The position numbers and the translations under genes are program-made. 64,000 bases of DNA from Combretum micranthum (taxonomy: Eukaryota; Streptophyta; Magnoliopsida; Myrtales; Combretaceae): the NCBI GenBank assembly GCA_024138025.1, contig JAMXBD010001090.1, positions 1-64,000 on the forward strand, read 5' to 3'. The notes under the pieces were generated by a model. That model was not told where the DNA came from and ran no database searches. It saw nothing but the letters and a program-made list of their open reading frames with translations. Positions within the stretch are counted from its first letter, which is position 1. Every line of letters begins with the position of its first letter. This document shows positions 1 through 12,700 of this stretch, one piece after another.

Positions 1-956
1 CTGAAGATGTCATGGTTGGATACACACTTTAGAGAGCTACCTGATCATGCAGATGACATCACTCCAGCGATATGCTAAAGCATATATTCTACCGCTACTA
101 GGGGGCTTCATTGTTGTAGATAAATTGTCGAATATGGTTCACGTTTGTACCTCCAGCTGCTTGATGGCTTGGAGAGAGTAGAGGCAGTTCGCATGGGAGT
201 AGTTTGCTTGGCATGGCTATATAGACAGCTATGTATGGCTTCACACGCGTGACATTGCAGGACTGTAAGCCCCTAGATTTTCGATAAATATAGTAAACCC
301 TAAGAACCGGAAGTCAAACCAGAACCCTAAAGTTAACCTAGTTTTATGTTTAGTCTAGTGAATTTAGATCCGGCAATCCGTGTTCTTAAACGCTAAACAA
401 TGAAATTGAGTCAATCGTAGATAATAGTTCGTAATAATATAGGAAAGCTTAAAAATATTAGATTCACAATTTTTTAGTGTCTTTCAGATCCGAACGGGAT
501 TAGTTTTCGAAAATCGTGCCTTCGTACATCGGATAGTGAAAATATTCTGACAACACCATTAGACTCATAAAAATATAAGATTTTCAAAAGTATTAGTTTT
601 AGAATTTTTCGGTAACTAAAGATATCAGTTATAGACCTTTTACGTCTATTTTCTTTATTACCGGTATTTTAATTGTTTAGTTTACTATTCATAGTACTAT
701 TTTTACTATTCATTACTATTTCACTATCTTTATTTTTTTCTTACACACTATCATACATATACCTTACAATTTACCTTCCCCATACAACTTTAATCACGTC
801 ACACTTTACACATTACTTCTTTTATTTCAAAATAACAAAATAAATCAATTTCCCTATCCTTCTACAAACAAAACCGGTGCGCCCTCTCTCTCCATCGATC
901 CCATTTGTTTTTCTTTTTCATTTTATTTAATTACATCTAATTTTCACTCCAAAATT

Positions 957-965
957 CTATAAATA
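957..965 (+). promoter_or_regulatory. TATA box of LTR copy A
   Basis: CTATAAATA lies about 690 bp into the LTR. The same word occurs at the matching place in copy B (49317-49325, minus strand), and as CTACAAATA in copy C (60467-60475, minus strand). It is followed by a pyrimidine- and CT-rich leader. It is inferred to place the retroelement transcription start near 990. Confidence 0.6.
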
Positions 966-2767
966 CTCATTCCTCCTTCATTCTTTCACACAACTCATTT
1001 CCTACTAAAACTCTACCAAAATTACTCCACAAACTCTCTCTCTCAAATTCTCTCCTAAGTCCCCTCTTCTCTCCATCAAACCATTTCCCACATATTACTA
1101 CAACCCATTCTTTTCCTCTTCAACAAACACATAACTTTAGGCAAAACTTCTTCGATTTACTCATCATGTTCATTTTAACTAGCATGAGCTTAGTATATGT
1201 TCTTAGACTCATGAAGTTAAAAAAGCAATAATATGTTCATGTTTATATTTTCCATTATGTTATTATTGTTATTATGTTGTTTTATTATGCTAACTTCTTA
1301 TTTATATCTAAATTTTATATAATATTTATATATATTTCTTTAGAGCATATAAGCTCACTTGTTATTTATTTATTTCTATGCTTTGCAATTTATTTATTTA
1401 TTGTTTTATGCAAATTATTAAGACTAGTCTTTCTAATCTTAGACTTGTCCTTATCAAGTCAAAACAATTTTCTTTCTTTTCTTTTCTTTTTGAGTAGTCT
1501 ATTTTTAGTCTCGGGATACCTTGATGAATCTAAGGTTCCTAATACTTGACTTTACTATTATGCTCTTATTACATTTATTTTATCTTATTATGTTATTTTG
1601 ATTATATTTCACATGACTACATATTCATGCATGGGCATATTAATATTGTCTCAATAAAAAATGAAGAAAATATTTTTATGAACTATTCTCAAAATAAATT
1701 TTGGTTACATAAAGAAAGGATTGTCATTAAAAGCTAAAAGTTTTACCTTTACAAACCCTTCCCAAAAATTTTAGTAAACTCATAACAAGTCTTAGCAATA
1801 ATGGCACATTAGAGTTTCATCAAAGAATACATAAAATAAAATTTTCACATACTTTCTTTTCAAACCTATGAAATAAGAAAGTTTCTTTAAAACTTAATAT
1901 TACTATTTCTTTGTTTAACAAAGGTTTTCTTAAACTCATTTGTAAAATTTTAATCAACACTCTCAGGTACTAAGGTTTGGATAAGTTTTACAAAATCATC
2001 AAATAATGATCTTTTAAAGATAAGTTTTACTTACGGAATACAATTTGAAGAACACTATTATTTTAAAATGGAACTAACTTTAGGAAAAACTAAGAATAAG
2101 TGAACTTTAAGAAAGTTTTGTCACTATCAAGAAAACATTTAGAAACTATATTTTTAACTCCTAAAAATGAAGTTGTAGGAATAAAATTATTTTGAAAAAT
2201 ACAAATTGTTTTCAAAACATATATAAAGTTTAAAAAAGAGGAAAATATTTATTTATAATAAATCCAAGAACTTTTCCAACAAAGCTAAAATAAAAATTTT
2301 CAAAACATTACTTTTTCCAACTTTTAGAACACCTTGTTTTACAAAAATCATTGTTGGGACAATTTCACTAAATTCATGCTTATGATATGAGTCAATATAT
2401 ATATGTTCAAAATATTTTCCAACCATACAAATATCTATATTTTGGTATAAGAATTTTTTGATGAAGAAAAGCTTGGAAAATTGTGTTTTTTTTTTTTTAA
2501 TGGAATTTCGTAACAGTTATGTACGTCACTGTTCTGATATCCAAATGACTTCTTTTGATAAAAATAACCTTAGAAATAGATAGATATTTTCGAATAGGTA
2601 GAAAATGATATAAAATATGCAAAATTCCAAGTTAAAATGAGCAAGTTACGACCATTTTAAGTTGGAATTTCCATTCATGCGAATTTTGACGAATTCAATA
2701 AGATAGAATTAGAGAATTTGAGTAGATCTTGGATGAAATACTCATTTCGGGTATTTCTTTTGTTTAG

Positions 2768-2856
2768 GTGTCGAGGACCAAGATCTTTTCTTCCCCGATG
2801 ATTACTTCGATTAATAGTGAGGATTACTTCGACTGATAGAAGATCACTATGGACGA
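2768..2856 (+). other. Putative internal leader exon in LTR copy A
   Basis: This 89-bp stretch is preceded by a pyrimidine-rich acceptor (CTTTTGTTTAG) and followed by a consensus donor GTGAGTTTTC. Copies B, C and D have the same arrangement at the aligned position. It contains no ATG-led reading frame of note and would be untranslated leader if it is spliced. Confidence 0.45.
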
Positions 2857-3527
2857 GTGAGTTTTCTTTACGTTTATGTATTTGCGCATGTACTTGTAGA
2901 ATAGAGCACTAGATATTAGGAAAAGATAAAATTGATATGCATGTGGGATATCACAAGAATTATGTATGTGAATTGTTATGTGCGATCAATGAACGATAAG
3001 TATATCAGAACCCGATTTATGATTGTTATAATTGTTTCTATGTATATTGCGTGTGCAAATATTGATTGATCGCTTTAAATGAATTAATGTCGGATTGGAT
3101 ATCTCATTCACTTAGAATATCATTTTGCATTTTTGCTACTACTCCTCAGCGTAGGACCAGAAAGGTAAGCTGCTTAGCTACATCTTGAGGATTTAAGACG
3201 TTCGAGGAATACGGCCTCAAGTTATAGCTGAGCTGGATCGATCACTTTGGGTATGGAAAGCTCAAGGACTAGTAGTACGGGTCATTGAACCCAAGACGTG
3301 CGCAAAATTTCAAGGAGGTCATTTGGAGCTATTCAAATCATTCCCTAACCACTGATGGAGGGGTAATCCATCATACATACTAAACTGGATAGTCGTATGT
3401 ATTGTTTGATCATATTCATATGCTTGTTTAATAAACTTAGTTAAATACCTGTTATGAGTACTTTTGCATAAGCAATATCTCACTAAGCTAGTTATGCTTA
3501 CTCTCCAATAGACTTTTGATATTGCAG

Positions 3528-3925
3528 GATTGTTATTTTGCACCCGAGACCCCCCCCCATTCGGGTAGAACTTATGCTTTTAGGGAAGCTTTTGAGGAAT
3601 TCTGTTTTGAAGTCATAGACTAGATTTCCTTAAAATCTTCTAGCTTTAGTTAATCTTCATATTAAGACTATGTTGTTATGGAAATTATCAAGTGAATGCC
3701 TCGTAGAAGTTGTAAGACATTATATTTCGATGAAATATATTAAGTTTTATTTTGCATGTTCTACTACCAATATTTTAAAATGCATTACTCCACCAGTCTC
3801 CCTTTGATGTGAACGTACGCCTTGTACCGATATAGAAGCTTTCGAGTGACTAAGGTAGTCATTCTTAAGTTTTAATATTGTGTACGATGGGTTGTCACGT
3901 TTAGGGTACTTGTTGGGGCGTGACA
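3528..3925 (+). other. Putative third leader exon / U5 end in LTR copy A
   Basis: The stretch begins after the acceptor GATATTGCAG and runs to the LTR end. The intron implied (2857-3527) is 671 bp. Matching introns are 720 bp in copy C and 636 bp in copy D; in copy B the acceptor position has decayed. Confidence 0.35.
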
Positions 3926-5284
3926 AGGACCCCTAGTAGTCCTCCAGACCTGGGCATAGAAGCACTTCCCACATATTGCTCTGCTACGGTGACGGATCAC
4001 ATTAGTTACCACGGATCGCCCATTGATAAGTTATTGCGGTGCTACTTTCGATATCACTCACTCCCCCACACATTTGATATGCGAGTATAGTGGGTGTTTC
4101 AATAGACGGCTCCCTAGCCAGGTGTTGATTTGTATATTTAATGTGTTAACATGTATATAGTTATGTTATATTTACTTACGTATATACTATACTTTTCTTT
4201 CTCTACAAGTTGTTTCGGCCCCTATGCCATTATTATGGATTCCCTTCCTGTTTATTGAGGGGCGGGCAGTGATATATGGCATGCTTGAGTTCCCCTAGTT
4301 TGCTTTCAGATTGTTGAGCACTACTACCCAGATAGAGTGCTTAGACATTTAGTGGTTTCTAGGATTTTTGACCATCCAGTTGATATGAGAGCCTTACATG
4401 AGTTAGACTTACAGGTGTTCCGAGTGGAACTGGGTGTCGGAGCACGCTAGGTGGATAGTTAAGTGGATGGCATGTGAGATCACATTGTCAAGGTACTAAG
4501 TACTCCTACTAGCACATCTGTAGATTATTTTGACTAGTACTATGCGATCACCTGGCATTGGATCAGTCGTATAGGGACCATTATCTGGTGTATGGTAAGT
4601 TCACTAACTATATAAACTATATATGGATTTAAACTGTGTTTGTTATTAATTGATCTATTTGCTCCCTCTTGCTTCCAGGATTTCATCAAAAGAGTCCCAG
4701 AAATGCCACCAAAGGACACTCCATCCACTGTACAAGATGTCATTCGTGTAGTAGATGAGTTTATGGGACTTGATTTGAATGATCCAGCGCTAGCGCCAGC
4801 ACCAACACTAGGACCTGAAAACCTACAGCCTCGGCCTGTACAAAGACGGTAGCCAGCTAGAGAGAGGCATGGGCGGGGGCGGGGTTATGTTCAGGAACGA
4901 GGGTGAGCCCAAGGTGTACATGTCAGAGAAAAGCCTTCTCCCTCGCATGAGCATGTATCTGATAAGCCAGTCCTTCCACATTTTCTTCATTCCGAGCTTG
5001 GTCCATCATCCTCATCATTTGCTCATCTACATGAGATCCCCATGGCAGACATAGCATACACTGAGTTCCACACCCCCCTCACTCTACAGAAGAGGCGACT
5101 ATCACTGTCAAATGATATGGGGGAGGGACTCACCTAGGTGGAGCTAGACCCAGTCTCATTTCATCCTTATGGTACTGGTAGTGGAGATGGGGATGTCATA
5201 CTCACTCAGGTGGATCTGACCATGGAACTTCCTCATCAGGATGTCCACCAGCGTATACCATTCCCTTGGACTTTTGTTAGGTGA

Positions 5285-6788
5285 GGACGAGGGAGGCAAG
5301 ACACCCAGCAGTAGCAGTTGTATAGATTTTTATCTTTTATGATTCTTGTATATAGATTCTTCTTTTCTCTTATTTATTATTGTAGTTAACATAACATTCA
5401 TGTACTTAAACACATCATTCCTTCCACTCTTTCATATGAGTTTTTTTTTTTTTTTTTTGCCGTGAGTGGTTTTACAATTTTGCTATAATAGAATGAATTG
5501 GATTTGACAATGAATTTTTTGATGGATTGGGTTCGGGAATACTTTTGTGGTTATATAAAGTTTGCAAGTTGTTTAGCCATGGTGGATGATAGCTAATGAT
5601 TTTGATAAGTTATAACAATTAATATGTAATCAAGGGTAATTTATGATTTTCAATGAATTTGTGTGATGGTAGACCTAGGTTTATGCGAAACATTGACTGG
5701 TCTTAGAAGAGAAATTAGGCACTAATGACCTCCTCTCTTCAATAGATAAGGTCAAGTTGCCTAAAATGGGAATATTTTCTTCCCAGTAGTATTTTTGTAA
5801 TTTTTTTAAAATAATAATATTTTTTTCCTTTTCCTGATGTGACACGTGTCAAGTTGCTGTTGGTGTAAAGATCCACGCTGGATGATAGATTGAACGGAGT
5901 TAATTCAGATACTATTTTGGACCTCAAAAACTTTAGATAGGTATGAAATTGAACTTTTGAAAGTTCTACCTAATTGAATTTTTCCCAAAGTTCAGGTACC
6001 AAAAGCGGCGTTTTCCTTATCTACAATTATGTGCATACTCTACATATTTATTGAAAAACATGATACTAGATGCTACATATAGAGAAAATTTAATTGCAAA
6101 AGGCTTCATTTTCTTATGTTACAAAAAATAAATGCAAATATACTTAATTCTACACACAACTCGTTTTACTTATGTTAGATTCAACATTTTACCCTTTAGT
6201 ATTTACTTTATAATATGGCATTTCTTGTCTATTAGGTTTTAATAATGATCTTAATTATATCATAATATTATAATAATGAGGTTCACAAATAATAAGACAT
6301 AGTATCTATGTTTGTTGTGCTGGATGTTATGATGAAATATTGTCTATTACATGGCATTAAAAACATCTTCAAAGAAATCAATTTTCATCTTAAGTTATAT
6401 TTAATGATATCGAACTTAGTTTGGTTAAATTTGATTGTTTTAATTAAGTTGGAATTAGCTAATTGCATTGTAACTTAATGACATATTTTTTGGTCTCTTA
6501 AATGAGAGGTACTGGTTTTAATCTCTATTTTCATTATAATGGTAAAAAAAAAAAAAAAAATTACTGCAATTGATACACAATCTTAAAGAACTCGTATATA
6601 TAATTTTTTAACATAGATAAAATATATATATGTATATATGTCGTCTATATCACCTCATGACCATTTAAATGGTCCAAGCTTCACTTTAAACGGGCCGGAT
6701 CAGTATCCGACGACGTGAGCTTTTCATCTTCCTTCCCAATCCCCTTCTTCTCTTTCTCACTACCATCGGAGCTCCGAAACTCGCGTCA
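5285..6788. other. Intergenic region upstream of CLPR4
   Basis: No gene is seen. It holds poly-T near 5440-5458, a poly-A run near 6544-6560 and generally AT-rich DNA. The last 150 bp form the likely CLPR4 promoter and 5' UTR, with a pyrimidine-rich stretch just before the start codon at 6789. No unambiguous TATA box is seen. Confidence 0.4.
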
Positions 6789-9700
6789 ATGGACGTCTCC
6801 GCCATCCCATCTTCAACATTCTCACTCACACGGCGCATATTAGCACGACCACCACCACAGCACCAGCAACCACTTTCTCTCACTTGGCGTAGCTTAAACC
6901 CTACCAGACCGCGTAGTTCTACTGCTTCTTCTTCTTCTTCTTCTACTCGAATAGATTCTATCTCCTCCAGCTTCCTCATCTCTCCTTCCTCCGCGGCCAC
7001 TGTTGGAAGCATCTCCGGCGAATTCTCTGGCTACAAAATCCGACCAAAGTCTCTCGACCCAGCTGCCATTTCGAAATCCAAAGGCAAAAGAAGTGTTGTC
7101 ACTATGGTACATTACTCAATGTCTCTGCATGTTCATGTTTTATGGCTTATTGTGATCAAAAGTTCCGTTCCGTCATACAAATTCGCTGTAGGAATTAGTG
7201 TATATTGTGCCCCGGATTTTTATTTGCTGTAATTCAGTGTTCCTATCTGTATTTTATGTGTCAAGCAATTGATTGGACATCTAGCTGTAAAAAAACGTCT
7301 GACTGTGGGTGGTGAGAGTGGGACCGCATCTGAGACAAACTATGAATACTCAATATGGTCTCCTAACAATTGGAGACACTTTAGTCGGTGAGATGATGGG
7401 ATAAGGGATGGGAATGGATAGTAATACTATTATCATGGATCATATGGTGGATGCAGTGCTTAGAGTTTGAATAATTATGCTAGGTTGAGAAAGTAGAGAG
7501 CATAAGACTGTTCCTTTGATGTGCTTTTGTAAATTTGGAGTGCATGGCTTATTTGAAATTGAGTTAATTGGAAATTGCAATTGTAATTCTACAAATGAAG
7601 ATTGGATGACACTATTTGATTTTCCATGGTTTTGGATATATGAGGCTGCTTTTCAACTAGGGTTGGTAGCTCATATCTAGTCATGTTACTGTATCAAATT
7701 TGTGTCGCCAAGCTTATCAAATTTGCAATTTCACATGGAATTGTCAGAGGGTCTATAGAGTTGGATCGTAGAATGGAAACTATGAATGATAAGTTTCTAC
7801 AACCTATATAACATGATTATGAAAAACTATAGATATACTTACAATGGTTAAACCTTGAAATACATAATGATTTTTTTTTTTTTTATATAGAAAAAGAAAA
7901 GTAAGGAAAGAAAGTTCTCTTTTTTATAATAACTCTTAATATATAATGTTGATGCACTTGAAAAGGGTAAGTAGAGTTGAAAATAATTTTTATTTTGTCC
8001 CACCATTTTGTTTCAATAAAATTATAAATTGGAAGAGAATAAAACTTTTCAACTTATCTTAAAACTTTAAGTAATAAATAAAACAATAACTTTCTCTTGT
8101 ATGCTTTGCAGCTAGAACTCGAAGTTGAATAAATGCTATAAATGTTGAGTAAAGAAGGGGGGAAGAGAGAGAGAGAGGAAACAAGTTTTAAATGTGATCG
8201 GAAAGATTTAGTATTATAATAGTTGATGGACTAGTAAAAATACAGTTATTTTTCATATTTTAGCCTATTTGACTCAAAAAGAAAAAGAAATGAATTGGTA
8301 AATTGGTTAAAAACATAAGATTTTACTGAGTTTGTGTATAGACTCATTTAAAACCGTAAGATTTTACCCAAAAAAACGATTTTATGCATAAATTGACTCA
8401 AAAGAGCTTTCTAAAATGTTAAACCTGTAGAATCGTAAAAGTGAAATCGCAATTTTAACGACTATGTTGTCACTATAAATTGTTTATTTCATCAATTAGA
8501 TATTACTAGTCAATAATATGTTTACATTCTCATCTGTTCTTGTTGTGCAAAGGTTATATGTCTTGGTTTTTTGTGCTGTCGCAAATAGCAAGAATGCTTG
8601 AGCTTTTTGGGTGTAGGAACTACACTACCATTCTATTGAATGGCCTATGGGCTGTCAATGTGCACCTATCAAATTTTAATTTGAAAAATTGTGCTCTTAC
8701 TGAAACCATATGTAGGATGATAAGCTTATGTTACAGTTTTAATTTGGAACGAAATAAGTTATAAAAAAACAGTTTGTCATTGTATGGGTAGGGCTTAAGA
8801 ATTGCCCTTTATAGCTTGTTATTGGATTCAAGTAAACTGCGCCTTACCCAGACATGCCAACTTCAGTGTTTTTGAGGCAGTTGCTTCAATGGATTTTTCT
8901 GAGCTTAATAGAGGCACAGCATTACAATGTATTGGCAAAATTTTACCAAAAAAAAGTATTGGCAATATATATTTGTGCATATATATATTTATATCAATAA
9001 CTTTTGCTTCCATGCAAAATTTTCTAGCTTTTTATGTAAGGAATTGATGCTACTATGCTAGTTTTACGTGTTATAGTTTGACAAATGATGACTTAGAAGT
9101 TTGTGGGATAGAATTATAAAAGGAAAAAAGATTTGCCAGGGAAAAAGTCATGCTACCTGGAGACTGTGCATATTGGTTGTCATAAATAAGGGTTGCAGTT
9201 GGGTTGATTCAAGTGGAAAAGAGTGCTGAAGTTAAAGTCCTACTGATTTTTCTTTTTCTTTTAGCTAATTATTCTGATAGTCTTTTTTCCCCAAGTAAGC
9301 TTGAAGTGATACTTAATGCAATTGATCTGGGCTAGATTATGCTTGCTTGGACTTGTTGTTTGAAACGATAAATTATTCCGACTTGAAGTTATGCTAAAGT
9401 TCAGAAAAATTACCTCAAAGTTTAGCTTTATATATAGATTGGAAAATTGGGATTAAACTTCTAAATACTCATTTCGGTAGGTACAAGACCTGATTGAACT
9501 TGAAATTGCACCATCTTATACCTAATTTTAGAGTCCATTCGATATCTGTCTCACTAGCCATTTGGTTGTCTTGACAAATATTGATTTTCTTTTTCCTTTG
9601 ATTGCAAGTTCATTTCTAAGCTGAGTCCTACGGTGTAGTTAGTCCCTTCTATTCCCTTTATTTATTTAATTTTTCCTGGGCTTAATGGAGGTGCTTGGAA

Positions 9701-12700
9701 TGGTTGAACCAACTATCTATGGGCATATGAACCACCCGATTTGTGCACCAGTTTATTTCAGTTTGCACCGTCTAGATAGCTAAAAGTAGCTGGTGTGTTT
9801 GGCAAAAAATAAAATGACTCTTGGTTCCCATGCTATTTAGCATTTGTTTACTTTGTGCTTTCTTAAATTGCTCCTCCTTTGACACCAATAGTTTCTCAAA
9901 CTGCAGTGATGATGACCTTTCAGTACATGATCATAAAATGGAACTTATCCTTCTCATACCTTTTCTCACTAAGTGCTTGTAACAAGCATTTGTACAAATA
10001 AATCCTGTGGAGTTGCTCCTTATAAGTTATATGCACATTATACACACGAGAGGAAGCTCTTGGGTAATTATGTAGTACAATGTTATGTTGATGTCTTGTT
10101 TGTGAGCAGCATGCAGATGTTGTTCTCTAGTGGTAACATGTGGTGTGTGTATTGCTGTGTTATGTTATGTTATGGTCAGGTACTGAAGTGTCAGTTATGT
10201 ATTTTAGAACAGCAAAGAGCTAGGTCTGATTGGTTATTGTTGTGTTAAAATAGAAGTGAAAAAAAGGGGACTAATGCTTATATGGACTATGAACCGAATG
10301 TATGTTACTTGCCTGGATCAGAGATATTCATATGGAAAGGGCTTGAGGGCACGTTAAAGTGAACCTTATGATCTCATAAACTACTTTAAAAACTAAAGTC
10401 AAACTAAAAAGACTTAAAATATCAAGGTAGTTCTTTTCTTCCTCTTCCCTAGTGAGGGGTTAAGACTTATTTATGTAAAAGTTGAGAATGATCAACACAC
10501 CTATATACAGTGAATCTAGACATTTATAAATCTATCAATGAACTCACTAATCATAAATTTATCAATTTATGAATCTATTCATTCTTTGGACCAACCTATT
10601 CATAAATGTTTATTTAATCTACATCTTTAATAATAAAAGGAAAGTAGTTAGAACAAATAATGATAACCGAAACCCACATCTCTAATAATGTACACAGGAA
10701 AGAACAGAAAATACAAGCCCTATTTTTGAGAAATCTAGAATCTGGAGTTCCAATGATATAGGGTTTTCCTCCTAAATCAACCTCAATTAAAAGATCATTA
10801 ATGAGCCCAAATATTATTATTTCAATTTAATCTTATGATAGTGCTCACATTGCCACAATTCTTTTGTAGAACACTTTCACTGACACACAAAGCTGATGTT
10901 AGGATTTTGAGGTGGCTTTAGGATATTTATCCTAATTACTAGTTTCATCTATATATGAACAAGAATCTTTTGACAGGTCATTCCTTTCTCAAGGGGGAGT
11001 GCATGGGAACAACCTCCTCCAGACTTGGCATCCTACTTGTACAAGAACAGAATTGTTTATCTTGGCATGTCTCTTGTTCCTTCTGTCACAGAGTTGATAC
11101 TTGCAGAATTTCTTTACCTCCAGTATGAAGATGCTGAAAAGCCTATATTTGTATATAAATTCCACTGGTACTACAAGGTTAGTGTTCCTTCAATTTGCAG
11201 TTCTTTAAAGTTTCCTATATCTTGTTGTAACATAGATGGCAAACAAAGCTACAAGCTTTTGTTTCCCTGATGAAGACCAAGTTCTGTTGCTTGAATTATA
11301 TCATTAAGAAGGTCTCATTGTGGTTGTCTTATAAATATTTGTAATTTTCCAAAGTACTTACATTAATGGTGCAAAACATTGTGCACGGAGGTGAAGAAAA
11401 CTCTTGACAAGTATTGACATTTTATCATCGTGATTAATCTGTAGGATGACTCTTCATCATTTCCTTTTCTTTCTTACTTTAAAAGTACACTGCTGTGTTG
11501 TTTTTTGCAGTACTTTAACGAAAAACAAAGTTAACATATGCATGGCTTACTTGCTAGTCCTTCCATTCTGTCTGCATGATCACGAGTTTAAATCCCTCAT
11601 TTTAATGGGACACCTGCTGTTATCCTCATCCCTGATTGCTGCCTAACTATTCTTAACTTTACCATGCATGGTGAAACAATGGCTGGGAAAGCAATGGGTT
11701 CCATATATCTTTTTACTTCATATCCAACCATTGCCCTTGGGACCCCCCACATACCTTGATTATAATAAATTTCAAGACCCTGATTGCTTTTAGGTCATAT
11801 TCACATTTCAGTTGAAGCGTTGGAAAACTCACCTAAACCTAATGTATTGATCACAATCAAGTAAAGCAATTAATTAAATGGTAAAAAAAGAATAAATTAC
11901 ATGTTGTCTGTTTCTTCTTCTTTTTCCTCCTTCCCTTTGAAGTTTATATTAAATCGGATCCCTTATCGAACATTTAGTTTGGAAGCTACCCTCTATTGTA
12001 AAATTAATATAATAGCTCATACCAAATCTACAAGCTTAAACTTTTAGATCAGATGGTTGTGGTGTTAATTTTAATATGGTATTAGAATAGAAGATCATAA
12101 GTTTGATTCCCTACACACTTATTTCAACTCTATGAAAAATTTGGTCGCTCATTTAATGGATCTTAGTTAAAATCAAACCCAACCTACAGGGGAGGGGAAG
12201 TATTTTATAATAAATATAATAGCTCACACAAAATCTACAAACTTAAGCTTTTAATAAGATTATTGTGGTACTAACCTTAACACCCTCAAATAAATATACA
12301 TAGTAATTACCTCTTATTTTTGTTAAAAGGGTTACAGGGGACTGGCACTTTTTGAATAAACTCAATAACAACTATTAGGGTACTTCTTTGACTGGAAGAA
12401 TTGTTGTTTTATATGAATCAAAATAATAAATCTTACCATTGAATTTTAAAATTAGAAAAAGATTATATAACTAGCTTTATATTGTAATATTCTTCAATAA
12501 TTATAACCTTTTTTCAATATTTTAAAACTAAAACAAACAAAAGGAGCATGTCCTTGTGCACAGGCCAAAACTTGTAGTATGAAGAATTCTGAAAAAGTGA
12601 AAATAAGGGTAGTAGGATTGTCTTTGATTCAGAGTATGCCATGCTTAATTTCCCTTTAGGAAAATCATGTTGAGTGAAATGACAAGAATTGGATCTTCTG

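Larger units (their letters stand above)
264..3925 (+). mobile_element. Solo LTR, family 1 copy A (3.66 kb)
   Basis: The element begins TGTAAGCCCC and ends GGGGCGTGACA, so it has TG...CA ends with a longer imperfect inverted terminus. It is flanked by a perfect 5-bp duplication AGGAC (259-263 and 3926-3930). No gag, pol, primer-binding site or polypurine tract lies between, so this is a solo LTR left by LTR-LTR recombination. Orientation is given by a TATA box at 957-965, which copies B and C share. Most of its length (about 2.9 kb) lies downstream of the predicted start site, unusual for an LTR. Splice-like signals divide that part: a GC-type donor at 1141, an acceptor before 2768, a GTGAGT donor at 2857 and a TTGCAG acceptor before 3528. 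Lineage is unassigned; the length suits large Ty3/gypsy elements. Confidence 0.85.
1..5284 (+). pseudogene. Plant mobile domain (PMD/MAIN-like) gene, decayed and split by a solo LTR
   Basis: Reading across frames at 1-258 gives stretches typical of the plant mobile domain (aminotransferase-like, long-form PP7 homologue family), such as RYAKAYILPLLGG and GVVCLAWLYRQLCMAS. The match resumes after the LTR at 3926 with GPLVVLQTWA, KHFPHIAP and, further on, YYPDRVLRH and YYAITWHWIS. Removing the LTR and one copy of the AGGAC duplication rejoins the frame as DIAGPLVVLQTWA, so the LTR landed in an exon. A probable intron lies near 4120-4210. The tail (4640-5284) is Pro- and Arg-rich with low complexity. 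Several stops and frameshifts are present. The 5' part lies outside the window. PMD domains occur both in host genes and in transposons, and this copy could be either. Confidence 0.75.

Noticed and set aside
3319..3543. Open frame resembling the one at 57783-58007 (both contain SKVYW and VSITSLVR)
   Set aside because: Both lie antisense in LTR copies A and C at the same place; the frame is broken in B and D. The likeness follows from the shared LTR sequence.
6686..7012. Open frame opposite CLPR4 exon 1
   Set aside because: Shadow of the transit-peptide exon; Arg/Glu-rich because the sense strand is Ser/Arg-rich.
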